From Anaeromyxobacter diazotrophicus (GTDB taxonomy: Bacteria; Myxococcota; Myxococcia; Myxococcales; Anaeromyxobacteraceae): 64,000 bases of DNA. Under the pieces are notes generated by a model. That model saw only the letters and a list, made by a program, of their open reading frames with translations. It had not been told where the DNA came from and did no database searches. Both the position numbers and the translations under genes were made by a program. Shown piece by piece: positions 27,739 through 36,147 of this stretch; within the stretch, counting starts at the first letter, position 1; every line of letters starts with the position of its first letter. The stretch lies in contig NZ_BJTG01000006.1 in the NCBI RefSeq assembly GCF_013340205.1, positions 292,338 through 356,337 on the forward strand, in the 5' to 3' direction.

Positions 27739-28811
27739 ACCGTCGCACGAGCACCGCCGCCGCCCTGCTGCTCCTCGCCGCCTGCTCGGGCCGCGCCGAG
27801 AAGGCCGCCCTGCCCGACGCCGCCGCGGCCACCGCGCGCGGGGTGCGGGTCGGCAAGGCGGCCACCCGGCTCGACACCGGGCTCGCCCGCGCCACCGGGA
27901 CGCTGCGCGCCCGGGAGGAGGCCACGCTGGCCGCGCGCGCCACCGGGCAGATCAAGCGCCTGCGGGTCGAGGTCGGCCAGCGGGTGAGGGCGGGCCAGCC
28001 GCTGGTGGAGATGGACCCCGTGAACGCGCTCATCGCGCGGGACAGCGCCCGCGCCGCGGAGCGGCTGGCGGCCGCGAACCTGTCGGCCGCCGAGAAGGAG
28101 CTGGCGCGCAGCCGCGTGCTGCACGAGCAGGGCGCGCTCCCCGACGCCGGGTGGGACCGGGCGCAGACCGCGCACGACCTCGCCGCGGCGCAGCTCGACC
28201 AGGCGCAGGCCGCGCTGCGCGGCGCCGAGCAGGCGGTCTCGGACGCGACCCTGGTGGCGCCGTTCGCCGGGGTGGTCACCGCCAGGTTCCACAACGCGGG
28301 CGACACCGTCACGATGATGCCGGTCTCGCCCATCCTGACCCTCACCGACCTCGACCACCTGGAGGTGCGGCTGGCGCTGCCGGAGGCCATCGAGGGGTTC
28401 GTGAAGCCCGGCCAGCGGGTGCGCGGGGTCACCGCGCCGGGCGGGCTCGCCTTCGAGGCGCGCGTCCGGGTCAAGGGCGCGGTGGTGGACCCCGGCACCC
28501 GCACGCTGGAGGTCCTGGCCGACGTGGCGCCCGGCGCCGGCCTCCGGCCGGGCACGCTCGTCAACGTGGACTTCGGCGGCTTCGCCGACGGCGGCGGCCT
28601 CTTCCTGCCGGCGAGCGCGGTGCGGAGCGAGGGCGGCCGGGCGGCGGTGCTGGTGGTGGCGAGCGGCAAGGCCGAGCTCCGCCCGGTCGACGCCGCCCCG
28701 GTGAACCCCGGCACCTGGGCGGTGCGCGGCGGCCTCGACCCGGCGGCCGAGGTGATCCTCGACCCCGGCTCGCTGGCCGCGGGCGATCCCGTCGTCGCAG
28801 TGGCGCGGTAG
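27735..28811 (+). CDS. RND periplasmic adaptor lipoprotein (HlyD/MFP family)
   Basis: A 358-aa membrane-fusion protein with a lipobox signal (ALLLLAAC17), so anchored to the inner membrane by lipid. Domains: a first lipoyl half (AREEATLAARATGQIKRLRVEVGQRVRAGQPLVEMD), a short alpha-hairpin (about 105-165), a second lipoyl half (ATLVAPFAGVVTARFHNAGDTV), and beta-barrel and membrane-proximal domains (LEVRLALPEAIEGFVKPGQRV; GTRTLEVLADV). It joins the RND pump that follows by 20 bp. No outer-membrane channel gene follows, so a shared TolC-type protein must be supplied elsewhere. Confidence 0.93.
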   Translation: MNRRTSTAAALLLLAACSGRAEKAALPDAAAATARGVRVGKAATRLDTGLARATGTLRAREEATLAARATGQIKRLRVEVGQRVRAGQPLVEMDPVNALIARDSARAAERLAAANLSAAEKELARSRVLHEQGALPDAGWDRAQTAHDLAAAQLDQAQAALRGAEQAVSDATLVAPFAGVVTARFHNAGDTVTMMPVSPILTLTDLDHLEVRLALPEAIEGFVKPGQRVRGVTAPGGLAFEARVRVKGAVVDPGTRTLEVLADVAPGAGLRPGTLVNVDFGGFADGGGLFLPASAVRSEGGRAAVLVVASGKAELRPVDAAPVNPGTWAVRGGLDPAAEVILDPGSLAAGDPVVAVAR

Positions 28812-28831
28812 GGCAGGGGAGCGAGCCGACC

Positions 28832-31800
28832 ATGAGCCCCATCAAGACCTTCATCTCGCGCCCGGTGTTCACCGGGATGCTCACCCTGGTGGTCCTCGTC
28901 TTCGGGGTGGTCGCCTACCCGCGCATCGGCGTCGACCAGCTCCCCGAGGTCGAGTTCCCGGTGGTCACCGTCACCACCGTCCTCCCCGGCGCCGACCCGG
29001 AGGCGATCGAGCGCACCGTCACGAAGCCGCTGGAGGAGGCGCTCAACACCCTCTCCGGCCTCGACACCCTGCGCTCGGTGAACGTCGAGAACGTCTCGCA
29101 GATCGTGGTCCGCTTCGACCTGGAGCGGAACGTCGACGTGGCCGCCCAGGACGTGCGCGACCGCGTCCAGGCCACGCTCTCGAAGCTGCCCAAGGAGATC
29201 GACACGCCGGTGGTGGAGAAGTTCGACATCGGCGCCGCGCCGGTGGCGACGCTGGCGCTCTCGGCGCCGCTGCCGGTCGAGCGGCTCACCCAGCTCACCG
29301 ACGACGTGGTGAAGCCGGCGCTGCAGCAGGTGCCCGGCGTGGGGGCGGTGGAGGTGGTGGGCGGGCGCAAGCGCGAGATCACCGTCGTCCCCGACCCCCG
29401 CCTGCTGCGCGGCTACGGGCTCTCCCCGAGCGACGTGGTGCAGGCGCTCCGCGCGCAGAGCATCGACGTGCCGGGCGGGCGCACCCTCGAGCCGGGCGTG
29501 GAGCGCTCGGTGAAGCTCGCCGCCGAGGCGCGCTCGGTGGAGGCGCTGCGCGCGCTCGTCATCGCCAGCCCGGGCGGCACGCCGCTCCGGCTCGGGCAGG
29601 TGGCGCAGGTGCTCGACGGGCCGGCCGAGGCGCGCAGCGTGGCGCGGCTCGGCGACCGGAGCGCCCTGGGGCTCGTCGTCCGCAAGCAGTCGGGCTCGAA
29701 CACGGTGGAGGTGACGGAGCGGCTCGAGGAGAGCCTCTCCCGGCTCCAGGGGCAGCTCCCGCCCGGCAGCGAGGTGAAGGTCGTCGTGGACGGCGCCAAG
29801 TTCATCCGCTCCTCCATCGACGCGGTGAAGGAGGACATGATCCTGGGCGGCGTCCTGGCGGTGGTGGTGGTGCTCCTCTTCCTGCGCAACTGGCGCTCGA
29901 CGCTGGTGGCGGCGGTGGCGCTCCCGACCTCCATCATCGGCACCTTCGCCGTCATGCACGCGCTCCACTTCACCTTCAACGTCATCACCATGCTGGCGCT
30001 GACGCTCTCGATCGGCCTGCTCATCGACGACGCCATCGTCGTCATCGAGAACATCGTCCGGCACCTCGAGGAGGGGCAGTCGCCCTGGGAGGCGGCGCGC
30101 CGGGGGACCGGCGAGATCGCGCTGGCGGTGCTGGCGGTGACCCTGGCGGTGGTGGCGGTGTTCGTCCCGGTGGCCTTCATGGAAGGCATCATGGGGCGCT
30201 TCTTCTACCAGTTCGGCGTCACGGTCGCGGTGGCGGTGCTCATCTCCTACGCGGTCTCGATGACGCTCACGCCCATGCTCTCGGCGCGCCTGCTCCGCGA
30301 GCACGCGCACCCCGGCCGCGCCTCGCGCGCCATCGAGGGCGTGCTCCGCGCCATCGAGGCCTTCTACCGCCGCGCCCTCGGCGCCATGCTCTCGCACCGC
30401 GCGCTCACGCTCGCGGTCGCGAGCGCGGTGCTGGTGCTGACCGTCCTCCTGGCGGGCCGCCTCAAGTTCACCTTCATGCCGAGCCAGGACATGAGCCAGG
30501 TGAAGGTGACGCTGGAGCTGCCGAGCGGCGGCACGCTCGACGAGACGCGCCGCCAGCTCGACGACCTGTCGCGCCAGATCCGCGCCGTGCCTGGGGTCAC
30601 CGAGACCTTCGCGGTGGCCGGCGCCGGCGCGCAGGAGGAGGTCCACAAGGGCGAGATCACCGTCAACCTGGTCCCGGTGGCGCGGCGCGCCTACGGGCAG
30701 GAGGCGTTCAAGCAGCACCTGCGGCGCACGCTGCGGGTGAGCCCGGCGGCGAAGCTCTCGGTGCAGGACTTCGCGCTGGTGGCCGGGGGCGGCAGCCGCC
30801 CGCAGCAGGTGCAGCTCAACCTGCGCAGCACCGACTTCGACGCGCTGCTCACCGCGGTCGAGAAGACGCGGCAGGCGATGCTCTCGAACCCCGGGTTCGT
30901 GGACGTCGACACCACCTGGCGCTCCGGCAAGCCGCAGCTCGAGGTGGTGGTGGACCGCGAGCGAGCGGCGGCGCTGGGCGTGCCGGCCGCGCTCGTCGGC
31001 CAGAACGTGCGCGCGCTCATGGGCGGCGACAAGGTGGCCGACTTCCACGAGGGCGGCGACAGCTACGACGTGAAGGTGAAGCTGCCGGCGGACGTGCTGG
31101 CCGACCCCGCCGCGCTGGGGGCGGTGCCGGTGCGCGCGCCCGGTGGGCAGCTCGTCGAGCTGCGCAGCCTGGCGTCGATCGTGCCGGCGGTGGGCCCGTC
31201 GCAGATCGAGCACCAGGCGCAGATGCGCCAGGTGACGCTGCTCGCCGACCTGCGCGGCTACTCCCTCGGCGAGGGCATGAGCTACCTCACCGCCTTCGCG
31301 CAGAAGGAGCTGCCGAAGGGGGTGCAGTTCGACTTCGAGGGGCAGGGGCGCGAGCTGGGCCGGGCGGGCAAGGCCTTCCTCCAGGCCCTGCTGCTCGGGA
31401 TCGTGCTCATCTACATCATCCTGGCGGCCCAGTTCGAGAGCCTGGTCCACCCCTTCACCATCATGATGTCGCTCCCCTTCGCGGTCATCGGCGGCATCGC
31501 GGGCCTGCTGCTCGCGAACCAGTACCTGTCGATGATGGCCATGATCGGCTTCATCATGCTCATGGGGCTCGTGACCAAGAACGGCATCCTCCTCGTCGAG
31601 TTCACGAACCAGCTCCGCGCGGCCGGCCGCAGCACGCGCGAGGCGCTCCTCGAGGCGGGCCCCATCCGCCTCCGCCCCATCCTCATGACCTCGGTCGCCA
31701 TGATCGCCGGCATGATCCCGGTGGCGCTGGCACAGGGCGATGGGGCGGAGACGCGCGTCCCGATGGCGGTGGCCATCATCGGCGGCCTCGTCACCTCCAC

Positions 31801-31918
31801 CGCCCTGACGCTGGGGGTGGTGCCGGTCGTCTACGCCAGCCTGGACGCGCTGCGCGCACGCCTGGCCCGGCGCGGCGGGCGCGCGGCGCCGGCGGCGCCG
31901 GCCGACCTGGCCGCCTGA
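28832..31918 (+). CDS. RND efflux pump, HAE1/AcrB-like
   Basis: A 1028-aa inner-membrane proton-driven pump. It opens IKTFISRPVFTGMLTLVVLVFGVVAYPRIGVDQLPEVEFPVVTVTTVLPGADPEAIE, a standard HAE start, and has two large periplasmic loops and 12 predicted helices. The proton-relay helix 4 carries LTLSIGLLIDDAIVVIENIVRHLEEG, with the Asp pair. The C-terminal helices include GLVTKNGILLVEFTNQLRAAG and RLRPILMTSVAMIAGMIPVALAQGDGAE. Length and motifs match multidrug or solvent exporters of the MdtB/MdtC and BepE side rather than metal-specific CusA. Operon partners are the TetR regulator and the adaptor. Confidence 0.95.
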   Translation: MSPIKTFISRPVFTGMLTLVVLVFGVVAYPRIGVDQLPEVEFPVVTVTTVLPGADPEAIERTVTKPLEEALNTLSGLDTLRSVNVENVSQIVVRFDLERNVDVAAQDVRDRVQATLSKLPKEIDTPVVEKFDIGAAPVATLALSAPLPVERLTQLTDDVVKPALQQVPGVGAVEVVGGRKREITVVPDPRLLRGYGLSPSDVVQALRAQSIDVPGGRTLEPGVERSVKLAAEARSVEALRALVIASPGGTPLRLGQVAQVLDGPAEARSVARLGDRSALGLVVRKQSGSNTVEVTERLEESLSRLQGQLPPGSEVKVVVDGAKFIRSSIDAVKEDMILGGVLAVVVVLLFLRNWRSTLVAAVALPTSIIGTFAVMHALHFTFNVITMLALTLSIGLLIDDAIVVIENIVRHLEEGQSPWEAARRGTGEIALAVLAVTLAVVAVFVPVAFMEGIMGRFFYQFGVTVAVAVLISYAVSMTLTPMLSARLLREHAHPGRASRAIEGVLRAIEAFYRRALGAMLSHRALTLAVASAVLVLTVLLAGRLKFTFMPSQDMSQVKVTLELPSGGTLDETRRQLDDLSRQIRAVPGVTETFAVAGAGAQEEVHKGEITVNLVPVARRAYGQEAFKQHLRRTLRVSPAAKLSVQDFALVAGGGSRPQQVQLNLRSTDFDALLTAVEKTRQAMLSNPGFVDVDTTWRSGKPQLEVVVDRERAAALGVPAALVGQNVRALMGGDKVADFHEGGDSYDVKVKLPADVLADPAALGAVPVRAPGGQLVELRSLASIVPAVGPSQIEHQAQMRQVTLLADLRGYSLGEGMSYLTAFAQKELPKGVQFDFEGQGRELGRAGKAFLQALLLGIVLIYIILAAQFESLVHPFTIMMSLPFAVIGGIAGLLLANQYLSMMAMIGFIMLMGLVTKNGILLVEFTNQLRAAGRSTREALLEAGPIRLRPILMTSVAMIAGMIPVALAQGDGAETRVPMAVAIIGGLVTSTALTLGVVPVVYASLDALRARLARRGGRAAPAAPADLAA

Positions 31919-31927
31919 CCGGCTGCG

Positions 31928-33340
31928 CTAGGCCGCGGACGCGCGGTAGGCGACGGAGGGCTCGGCCTCGGCGCCGCGGCGGCGCCACCAGCGCGCGGCC
32001 AGCACCAGCACCCAGGTGTTCACCACCGCCGCCTGCAGCTCCGGGACGTCGGCGCACCAGGCCACCAGGGTGAGCGCGGAGTAGAAGGCGACGAGCCGCC
32101 GCAGGCGCGGGTCGGCCTCCACCAGCGCGAGCGGCAGGACCCAGGTCAGGTACCAGGGCAGCACGAAGGGCGAGGCGACCAGCAGGTAGGCGAGGAGCCA
32201 CACCAGCGACTCGTGCAGCACCGAGGCGAGGTCGCGGACGCGCCGGACCGCCCGCACCGCCAGCACGACGAGCAGGAGCTGCCCCAGGGTCCAGCCGATC
32301 CGGTAGGCCGAGGCGCGCAGGGGCGCGCTCGCGAGCCCGGCGAAGAACGCCGCGATCTCGGTGAAGGACCGCGTCATGCGCCCCGGGTTGGCGCGCACCG
32401 CCGCCAGCGGGCCGAGGAGGGTCTCCGGGCCCTTCCAGAACGGCAGGAAGAGCAGCACGCCCATGCCCACGAAGACGAGCGCGCCCAGCGCCGCCTTCCG
32501 CCGGTCGGTCCTGGCGAGGTGCCACAGGTAGAGCCCCACCACCGGCGCGATCGCGAACTTGGCCCAGAAGGCGAGCCCGAGGAACGCCACCGCCAGGAGC
32601 CGCCGGCCGCCCAGCGCGGCCCACACGAAGGCGGTGAGCCCGAGCAGCATCACGCCGTCGTTGTGCGCCTGGCCGGCGATCTCGTAGGCGAGCAGCGGGT
32701 TCCAGGCGAAGAGCGCGAGCGCCGGGGCGGCGCGGCCGGGCGCGAGGTGGCGCCGGCACACGAGGTAGGCGACCCCGACCGTCGCGAGCGTCACGGCCAG
32801 CATGGCGAGCTTGAAGATCGCCATCGCCGCCGGCACGGTGTCGGCCCGGCCGGCGAGCGTGTTGAGCCAGGTGAGCACCGGGCCGTAGACGGACGGCGCG
32901 TCGATCCAGTTCACGCTGACCAGCGCGCGGAAGGGGTCCCCGGCCGGCAGCACGCCCGGGCCGGAGGCGTACGGGTCGAGGCCGAGCCGCGCCATCCGGC
33001 CGTAGGCGAGGTTCGAGAAGAGGTCGTTGGAGGTGTACGGGAGCGTCAGCGCCGCCGTGGTGTGCAGCACCACCGCGCCGGCGAGCACGGTCCGCAGCTT
33101 CGCGCGCTCGTCCTCGACGGCGCGGAGGTAGGCGCGCGCCCCGGGCACGCTCACCGCGAGCCAGGCCAGGCCGAGCAGGCCGTAGCTCCACGGGGTGCCG
33201 GTCCGGTCCACCAGGAGCGTCCGCAGCCAGCCCACCCGGACCCAGGTGATGACGACCAGGGCCGCCAGGCTGAGGGCGAGCAGGGCGAGGAGCCTGCGCG
33301 TCGCGGGCGGGCCCGCCCCTTCGCCGCGGAGGAGCTGCAC
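31928..33340 (-). CDS. Polytopic GT-C glycosyltransferase (MptA/B-like)
   Basis: A 470-aa multi-membrane-span protein with about 12 hydrophobic helices. The region PYTSNDLFSNLAYGRMARLGLDPYASGP followed by WIDAPSVYGPVLTWLNTLAG resembles the catalytic first loop of polyprenol-phosphomannose-dependent mannosyltransferases (MptA/MptB family), where acidic residues and the 'Y-G-P' motif contact the lipid-linked sugar. Later, GQAHNDGVMLL and FWAKFAIAP agree. GTG start at 33340 is five bases past the stop of the upstream glycosyltransferase, so they form an operon. The donor is presumably a polyprenyl-phosphate sugar; the acceptor is unknown. Confidence 0.75.
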   Translation of the reverse strand: MQLLRGEGAGPPATRRLLALLALSLAALVVITWVRVGWLRTLLVDRTGTPWSYGLLGLAWLAVSVPGARAYLRAVEDERAKLRTVLAGAVVLHTTAALTLPYTSNDLFSNLAYGRMARLGLDPYASGPGVLPAGDPFRALVSVNWIDAPSVYGPVLTWLNTLAGRADTVPAAMAIFKLAMLAVTLATVGVAYLVCRRHLAPGRAAPALALFAWNPLLAYEIAGQAHNDGVMLLGLTAFVWAALGGRRLLAVAFLGLAFWAKFAIAPVVGLYLWHLARTDRRKAALGALVFVGMGVLLFLPFWKGPETLLGPLAAVRANPGRMTRSFTEIAAFFAGLASAPLRASAYRIGWTLGQLLLVVLAVRAVRRVRDLASVLHESLVWLLAYLLVASPFVLPWYLTWVLPLALVEADPRLRRLVAFYSALTLVAWCADVPELQAAVVNTWVLVLAARWWRRRGAEAEPSVAYRASAA

Positions 33341-33345
33341 GGCGC

Positions 33346-35094
33346 CTACTGCCCGACGCGGGCGCCCCCCGCGATCGCCGCGGTGGGCGGCACCGGAGAG
33401 AAGAGCGACTCGCCGGCCTCGAGGCGGTAGACCCGCGCCACCTCGGCGCCGCGGACGCGCTCGACGTGCCACGGCGTCCGCTCGGCGAGGCGATCCAGCG
33501 CCTGGCTGTTGTGCCAGTACCGGCGGCCCGGCTCGACCACGACGTAGCACGGCTGGCCGGTCCGGCAGCCGTGGCTCTCGGTGATGGTGGAGGTCGCGAG
33601 GTCGGGCCGTCCGTCGCGATCGGCGTACAGGCGCGCGGGCCACTCGGTCTCGGAGCAGACCTCGGCGTTCGGCTCGGCGCGCCGGGCGATGGCGGCGACG
33701 GCCTCGCGGAACCCGACGTCGAAGAGGTCGCAGTGCGGGAAGAACCACGTCACGCGCGCGTCGCCGCCGCCGAGCGCGTTCACGTACATGCGGTAGTGCG
33801 GCGCGTGGGTGACGGCGGCGTGCGCCTCGGCGGCGGTGACGAGGAGCGCGGTGCCGACGAAGGCCAGGCGCTGCAGCGAGAAGCGCACCCCGCCGCCGAC
33901 GTGGGAGCGGAGGCGGGTCGCCGCGGCGCGGGCCAGGACCGCGGTGGCGTGCCCCGCGAGCAGGAAGAACGCGGGCGCGACCGAGGTGAAGTACCGGCCG
34001 TACTTGGCGCCGGTGATGAGGAAGCTCAGGTACCACACCGCCATCCAGACGAGGACGATGCGGTGGGACGGCGTCCGCTTCCAGAGGGCGATGCCGAGGC
34101 CGATCGCGGCCAGGATCACCGTGGGGAGCGCCAGCTTCACCGCCGCGAACACGAGGTAGAACCAGGGCGGCGTGGCCCCGAGGTAGCGGAGGCCGATGTT
34201 CGAGTAGAGCTGCCCCATGAAGAGGATGCTCTCGCTCGTGGCGCGATCGCCGATGTGGGCGCCGTGCGTCCAGCGCCACAGGTACTCCCAGGTCCGCGGC
34301 GCGAGGAGCGGGAAGTCGAGCGCGAGGAACGTCGCCGCGGCCACGCCCACGAGCGCCGCCCACCGCGCCGGCGAGATCTGCCAGCGCGCGCCCCGCCGCG
34401 TCCACGCCCAGGCGAGCAGCGGGATGGGGAAGAAGAAGAAGTAGTACTTGGCCGCGAACATGACGCCGACCATCGCGGCGGCGACGAGCTCCCACCGGCG
34501 CGCGTCGCGGGCGCGCCCCTCGGCCGCCGCGTTGAGCGCCGCGACGAACGCGCGGAGCACGAGCAGCAGCGCCAGCCCGACGAGCACGTCCTCCCGCGCC
34601 ACGCGCTGGTACCCGATGAAGGTGGTGGAGCAGGCGGCGAGCGCCGCCGCGAGCAGCCCCGCGTACCGCCCGAAGAGCGTGCGGCCGAGGTCGGCGATGG
34701 CCCAGAGCGTGAGCCCGCCGAGGAGCGCGTTGGGCAGCCGCGTCACGAGCTCCGGGTCGAGGCGCTTCGGCAGGAGCGCGATCGCGATCGCGACCAGGCC
34801 CTTCGAGAGGATGGGGTGCTCGAGCTCGTCGGCGAGGAAGTCGAAGCGGAGGTAGTTGTGGGCGATGAGCCAGGTGTGGACCTCGTCGTCGGCGAAGCCC
34901 TCGGCCGCGAGGCCGCGCAGCCGGAACCAGAGCCCCACCGTCACGATGAGACCGAGCGTCACGAGGCCCGCCCAGCCCCACGGCTGGACGCCCTGCGAGC
35001 CGGCGAGCCCGTGCAACGCCGGGCCGGACGCGTACCGGTCGCGCGGCGCGGGCGCGAGGCCGATCTTCTGAGCAGCGACGGACGTCGTTCTCAA
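33346..35094 (-). CDS. ArnT/PMT-like membrane glycosyltransferase (GT39/GT83 type)
   Basis: A 582-aa protein with around 11 membrane helices. The first external loop carries GFADDEVHTWLIAHNYLRFDFLADELEHPILSKGL, containing the Asp-Asp/Glu motif of dolichyl-phosphate-mannose and undecaprenyl-sugar transferases (PMT_2 family). Later come GYQRVAREDVLVGLALLL and KYYFFFFPIP. The C-terminal ~170 residues form a soluble domain with a Cys pair (GCRTGQPCYVVVE). TTG at 35094 is preferred because GGAGGAGAGG ends a few bases before it; an in-frame GTG at 35109 has no good ribosome site. It probably glycosylates a cell-envelope component together with the next gene. Confidence 0.75.
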   Translation of the reverse strand: MRTTSVAAQKIGLAPAPRDRYASGPALHGLAGSQGVQPWGWAGLVTLGLIVTVGLWFRLRGLAAEGFADDEVHTWLIAHNYLRFDFLADELEHPILSKGLVAIAIALLPKRLDPELVTRLPNALLGGLTLWAIADLGRTLFGRYAGLLAAALAACSTTFIGYQRVAREDVLVGLALLLVLRAFVAALNAAAEGRARDARRWELVAAAMVGVMFAAKYYFFFFPIPLLAWAWTRRGARWQISPARWAALVGVAAATFLALDFPLLAPRTWEYLWRWTHGAHIGDRATSESILFMGQLYSNIGLRYLGATPPWFYLVFAAVKLALPTVILAAIGLGIALWKRTPSHRIVLVWMAVWYLSFLITGAKYGRYFTSVAPAFFLLAGHATAVLARAAATRLRSHVGGGVRFSLQRLAFVGTALLVTAAEAHAAVTHAPHYRMYVNALGGGDARVTWFFPHCDLFDVGFREAVAAIARRAEPNAEVCSETEWPARLYADRDGRPDLATSTITESHGCRTGQPCYVVVEPGRRYWHNSQALDRLAERTPWHVERVRGAEVARVYRLEAGESLFSPVPPTAAIAGGARVGQ

Positions 35095-35406
35095 AGCCTC
35101 TCCTCCCACGCCCCCGCGCGGGTACCGCGACAGCGGCTGTTATTACCACGAGCCCGCCGCGCCGCGCCAAGTTGGCGACTGTCCCAGCAGATTTTCTGAG
35201 CACTGGGGCATCCATGTCAGACCAATCGCGGGTCAATTCTGACGTCGATGCCCTGGTTGCGGTGCCCAGCGCACCCCCGCCCACCGCGCGGGGAGCCGCG
35301 ATCGAGGGGATCTGCGGCCGGGGCGCCCGCGGAGCGGCGGGCGGCGCCGCGCCCCGGGACCTTCACCCTTCGTGCAGGCGAGGCGCCGGCGCGAGCGGTG
35401 GCGCGG
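35095..35406. other. 312-bp gap: promoter side of the glycosyltransferases, 3' side of the DUF3047 gene
   Basis: No convincing gene; a plus-strand frame (35172-35420) lacks a ribosome site and family resemblance. The left part is comparatively AT-rich with promoter-like boxes. A 9-bp inverted repeat, CCGGGGCGC (35318-35326) with GCGCCCCGG (35349-35357), may terminate the MMPL/DUF3047 transcript. A short TCAGA...TCTGA repeat occurs at 35218-35243. Confidence 0.5.
35140..35170 (-). promoter_or_regulatory. Promoter candidate for the glycosyltransferase pair
   Basis: On the minus strand TTGGCG (35170-35165) and TAATAA (35145-35140) are separated by 19 bp. TAATAA is an unusually AT-rich hexamer for this DNA and lies 45 bp before the TTG start. 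Confidence 0.35.
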
Positions 35407-36147
35407 TCAGCGCAGCGTGACCACGAAGCCGCCGAAGTCGGCGGCGCTCGGGCTCTGCGTCTGGTCGCCGTCGCTCATGACCCCGATGCCCATGAACTCG
35501 GGGGCCTCGGCCCCGCTGCGCCCCGCGTCGAAGTGGCGCCGGAACTCGGCCAGGGGGTCGACCTCGACCGTGCGCCACACCCCCACCGGCCCGCCGGTCT
35601 CCGCGACGATGGTGTCCTGCGCGTTCACCAGGTTCCGGCGCTGGTCGCAGGTCGCCCGCCAGGGGCCGACCGTGCTCCAGACGTACTTGAGCGCGTACCA
35701 GCGGAAGCCGCGCTTGAACGTGAGGTACACCACGGCGGCGGAGTCGTTCTTGCCGGAGACGCACTCGTTGCCGCCGACGGGCAGGATCGCCGCGCGCCAG
35801 CGCCAGCGCACCCGGGCGGCCGAGCGGCGCAGCCGGTCGGGCATGGTCCACGCCAGCACGGTCGTCTCCATGGGCGGCACGTACGAGCCGTGGAGGTACT
35901 CGCCGTCCGCGTCCGCCACCACCGTGTAGTAGTTGATCGGCCCGGAGTCGTTCTTCACCACCTGGAAGTCGCGCACGTCGACCCGGAGCGCCTTCGGGTC
36001 CTCGGGCGCGCCGCTCCCGTGAGGCGCGACGGCGCCGTCCGCGGGCGGCGGGGCCTCGGGCGCCGGGCCAGCCGCGAGCCCGGGCGACGCCGCCAGCGCG
36101 AGCGCCGCGGCCAGCGCCCGGCCGCCTCCGCGCACGGGGGCCCTCAC
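35407..36147 (-). CDS. DUF3047-like exported protein
   Basis: A 246-aa protein with a Sec signal peptide (LAAALALAASPGLAAG) and a Pro/Ala-rich linker. The folded part (RVDVRDFQVVKNDSGPINYYTVVADADGEYLHGSYVPP..., ARVRWRWRAAILP, AAVVYLTFKRGFRWYALKYVWSTVGP) resembles DUF3047, a periplasmic family of unknown function recognised by its 'lkYvWS' core. It starts GTG inside the stop of the upstream MMPL transporter, so the two are co-translated and probably functionally linked, perhaps in lipid or envelope transport. No catalytic residues can be pointed out. Confidence 0.65.
   Translation of the reverse strand: MRAPVRGGGRALAAALALAASPGLAAGPAPEAPPPADGAVAPHGSGAPEDPKALRVDVRDFQVVKNDSGPINYYTVVADADGEYLHGSYVPPMETTVLAWTMPDRLRRSAARVRWRWRAAILPVGGNECVSGKNDSAAVVYLTFKRGFRWYALKYVWSTVGPWRATCDQRRNLVNAQDTIVAETGGPVGVWRTVEVDPLAEFRRHFDAGRSGAEAPEFMGIGVMSDGDQTQSPSAADFGGFVVTLR

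Noticed and set aside
35172..35420. Small plus-strand gene of 60-80 residues upstream of the glycosyltransferases
   Set aside because: No ribosome site, no family resemblance, poor codon pattern, and it runs into the 3' end of the DUF3047-like gene.
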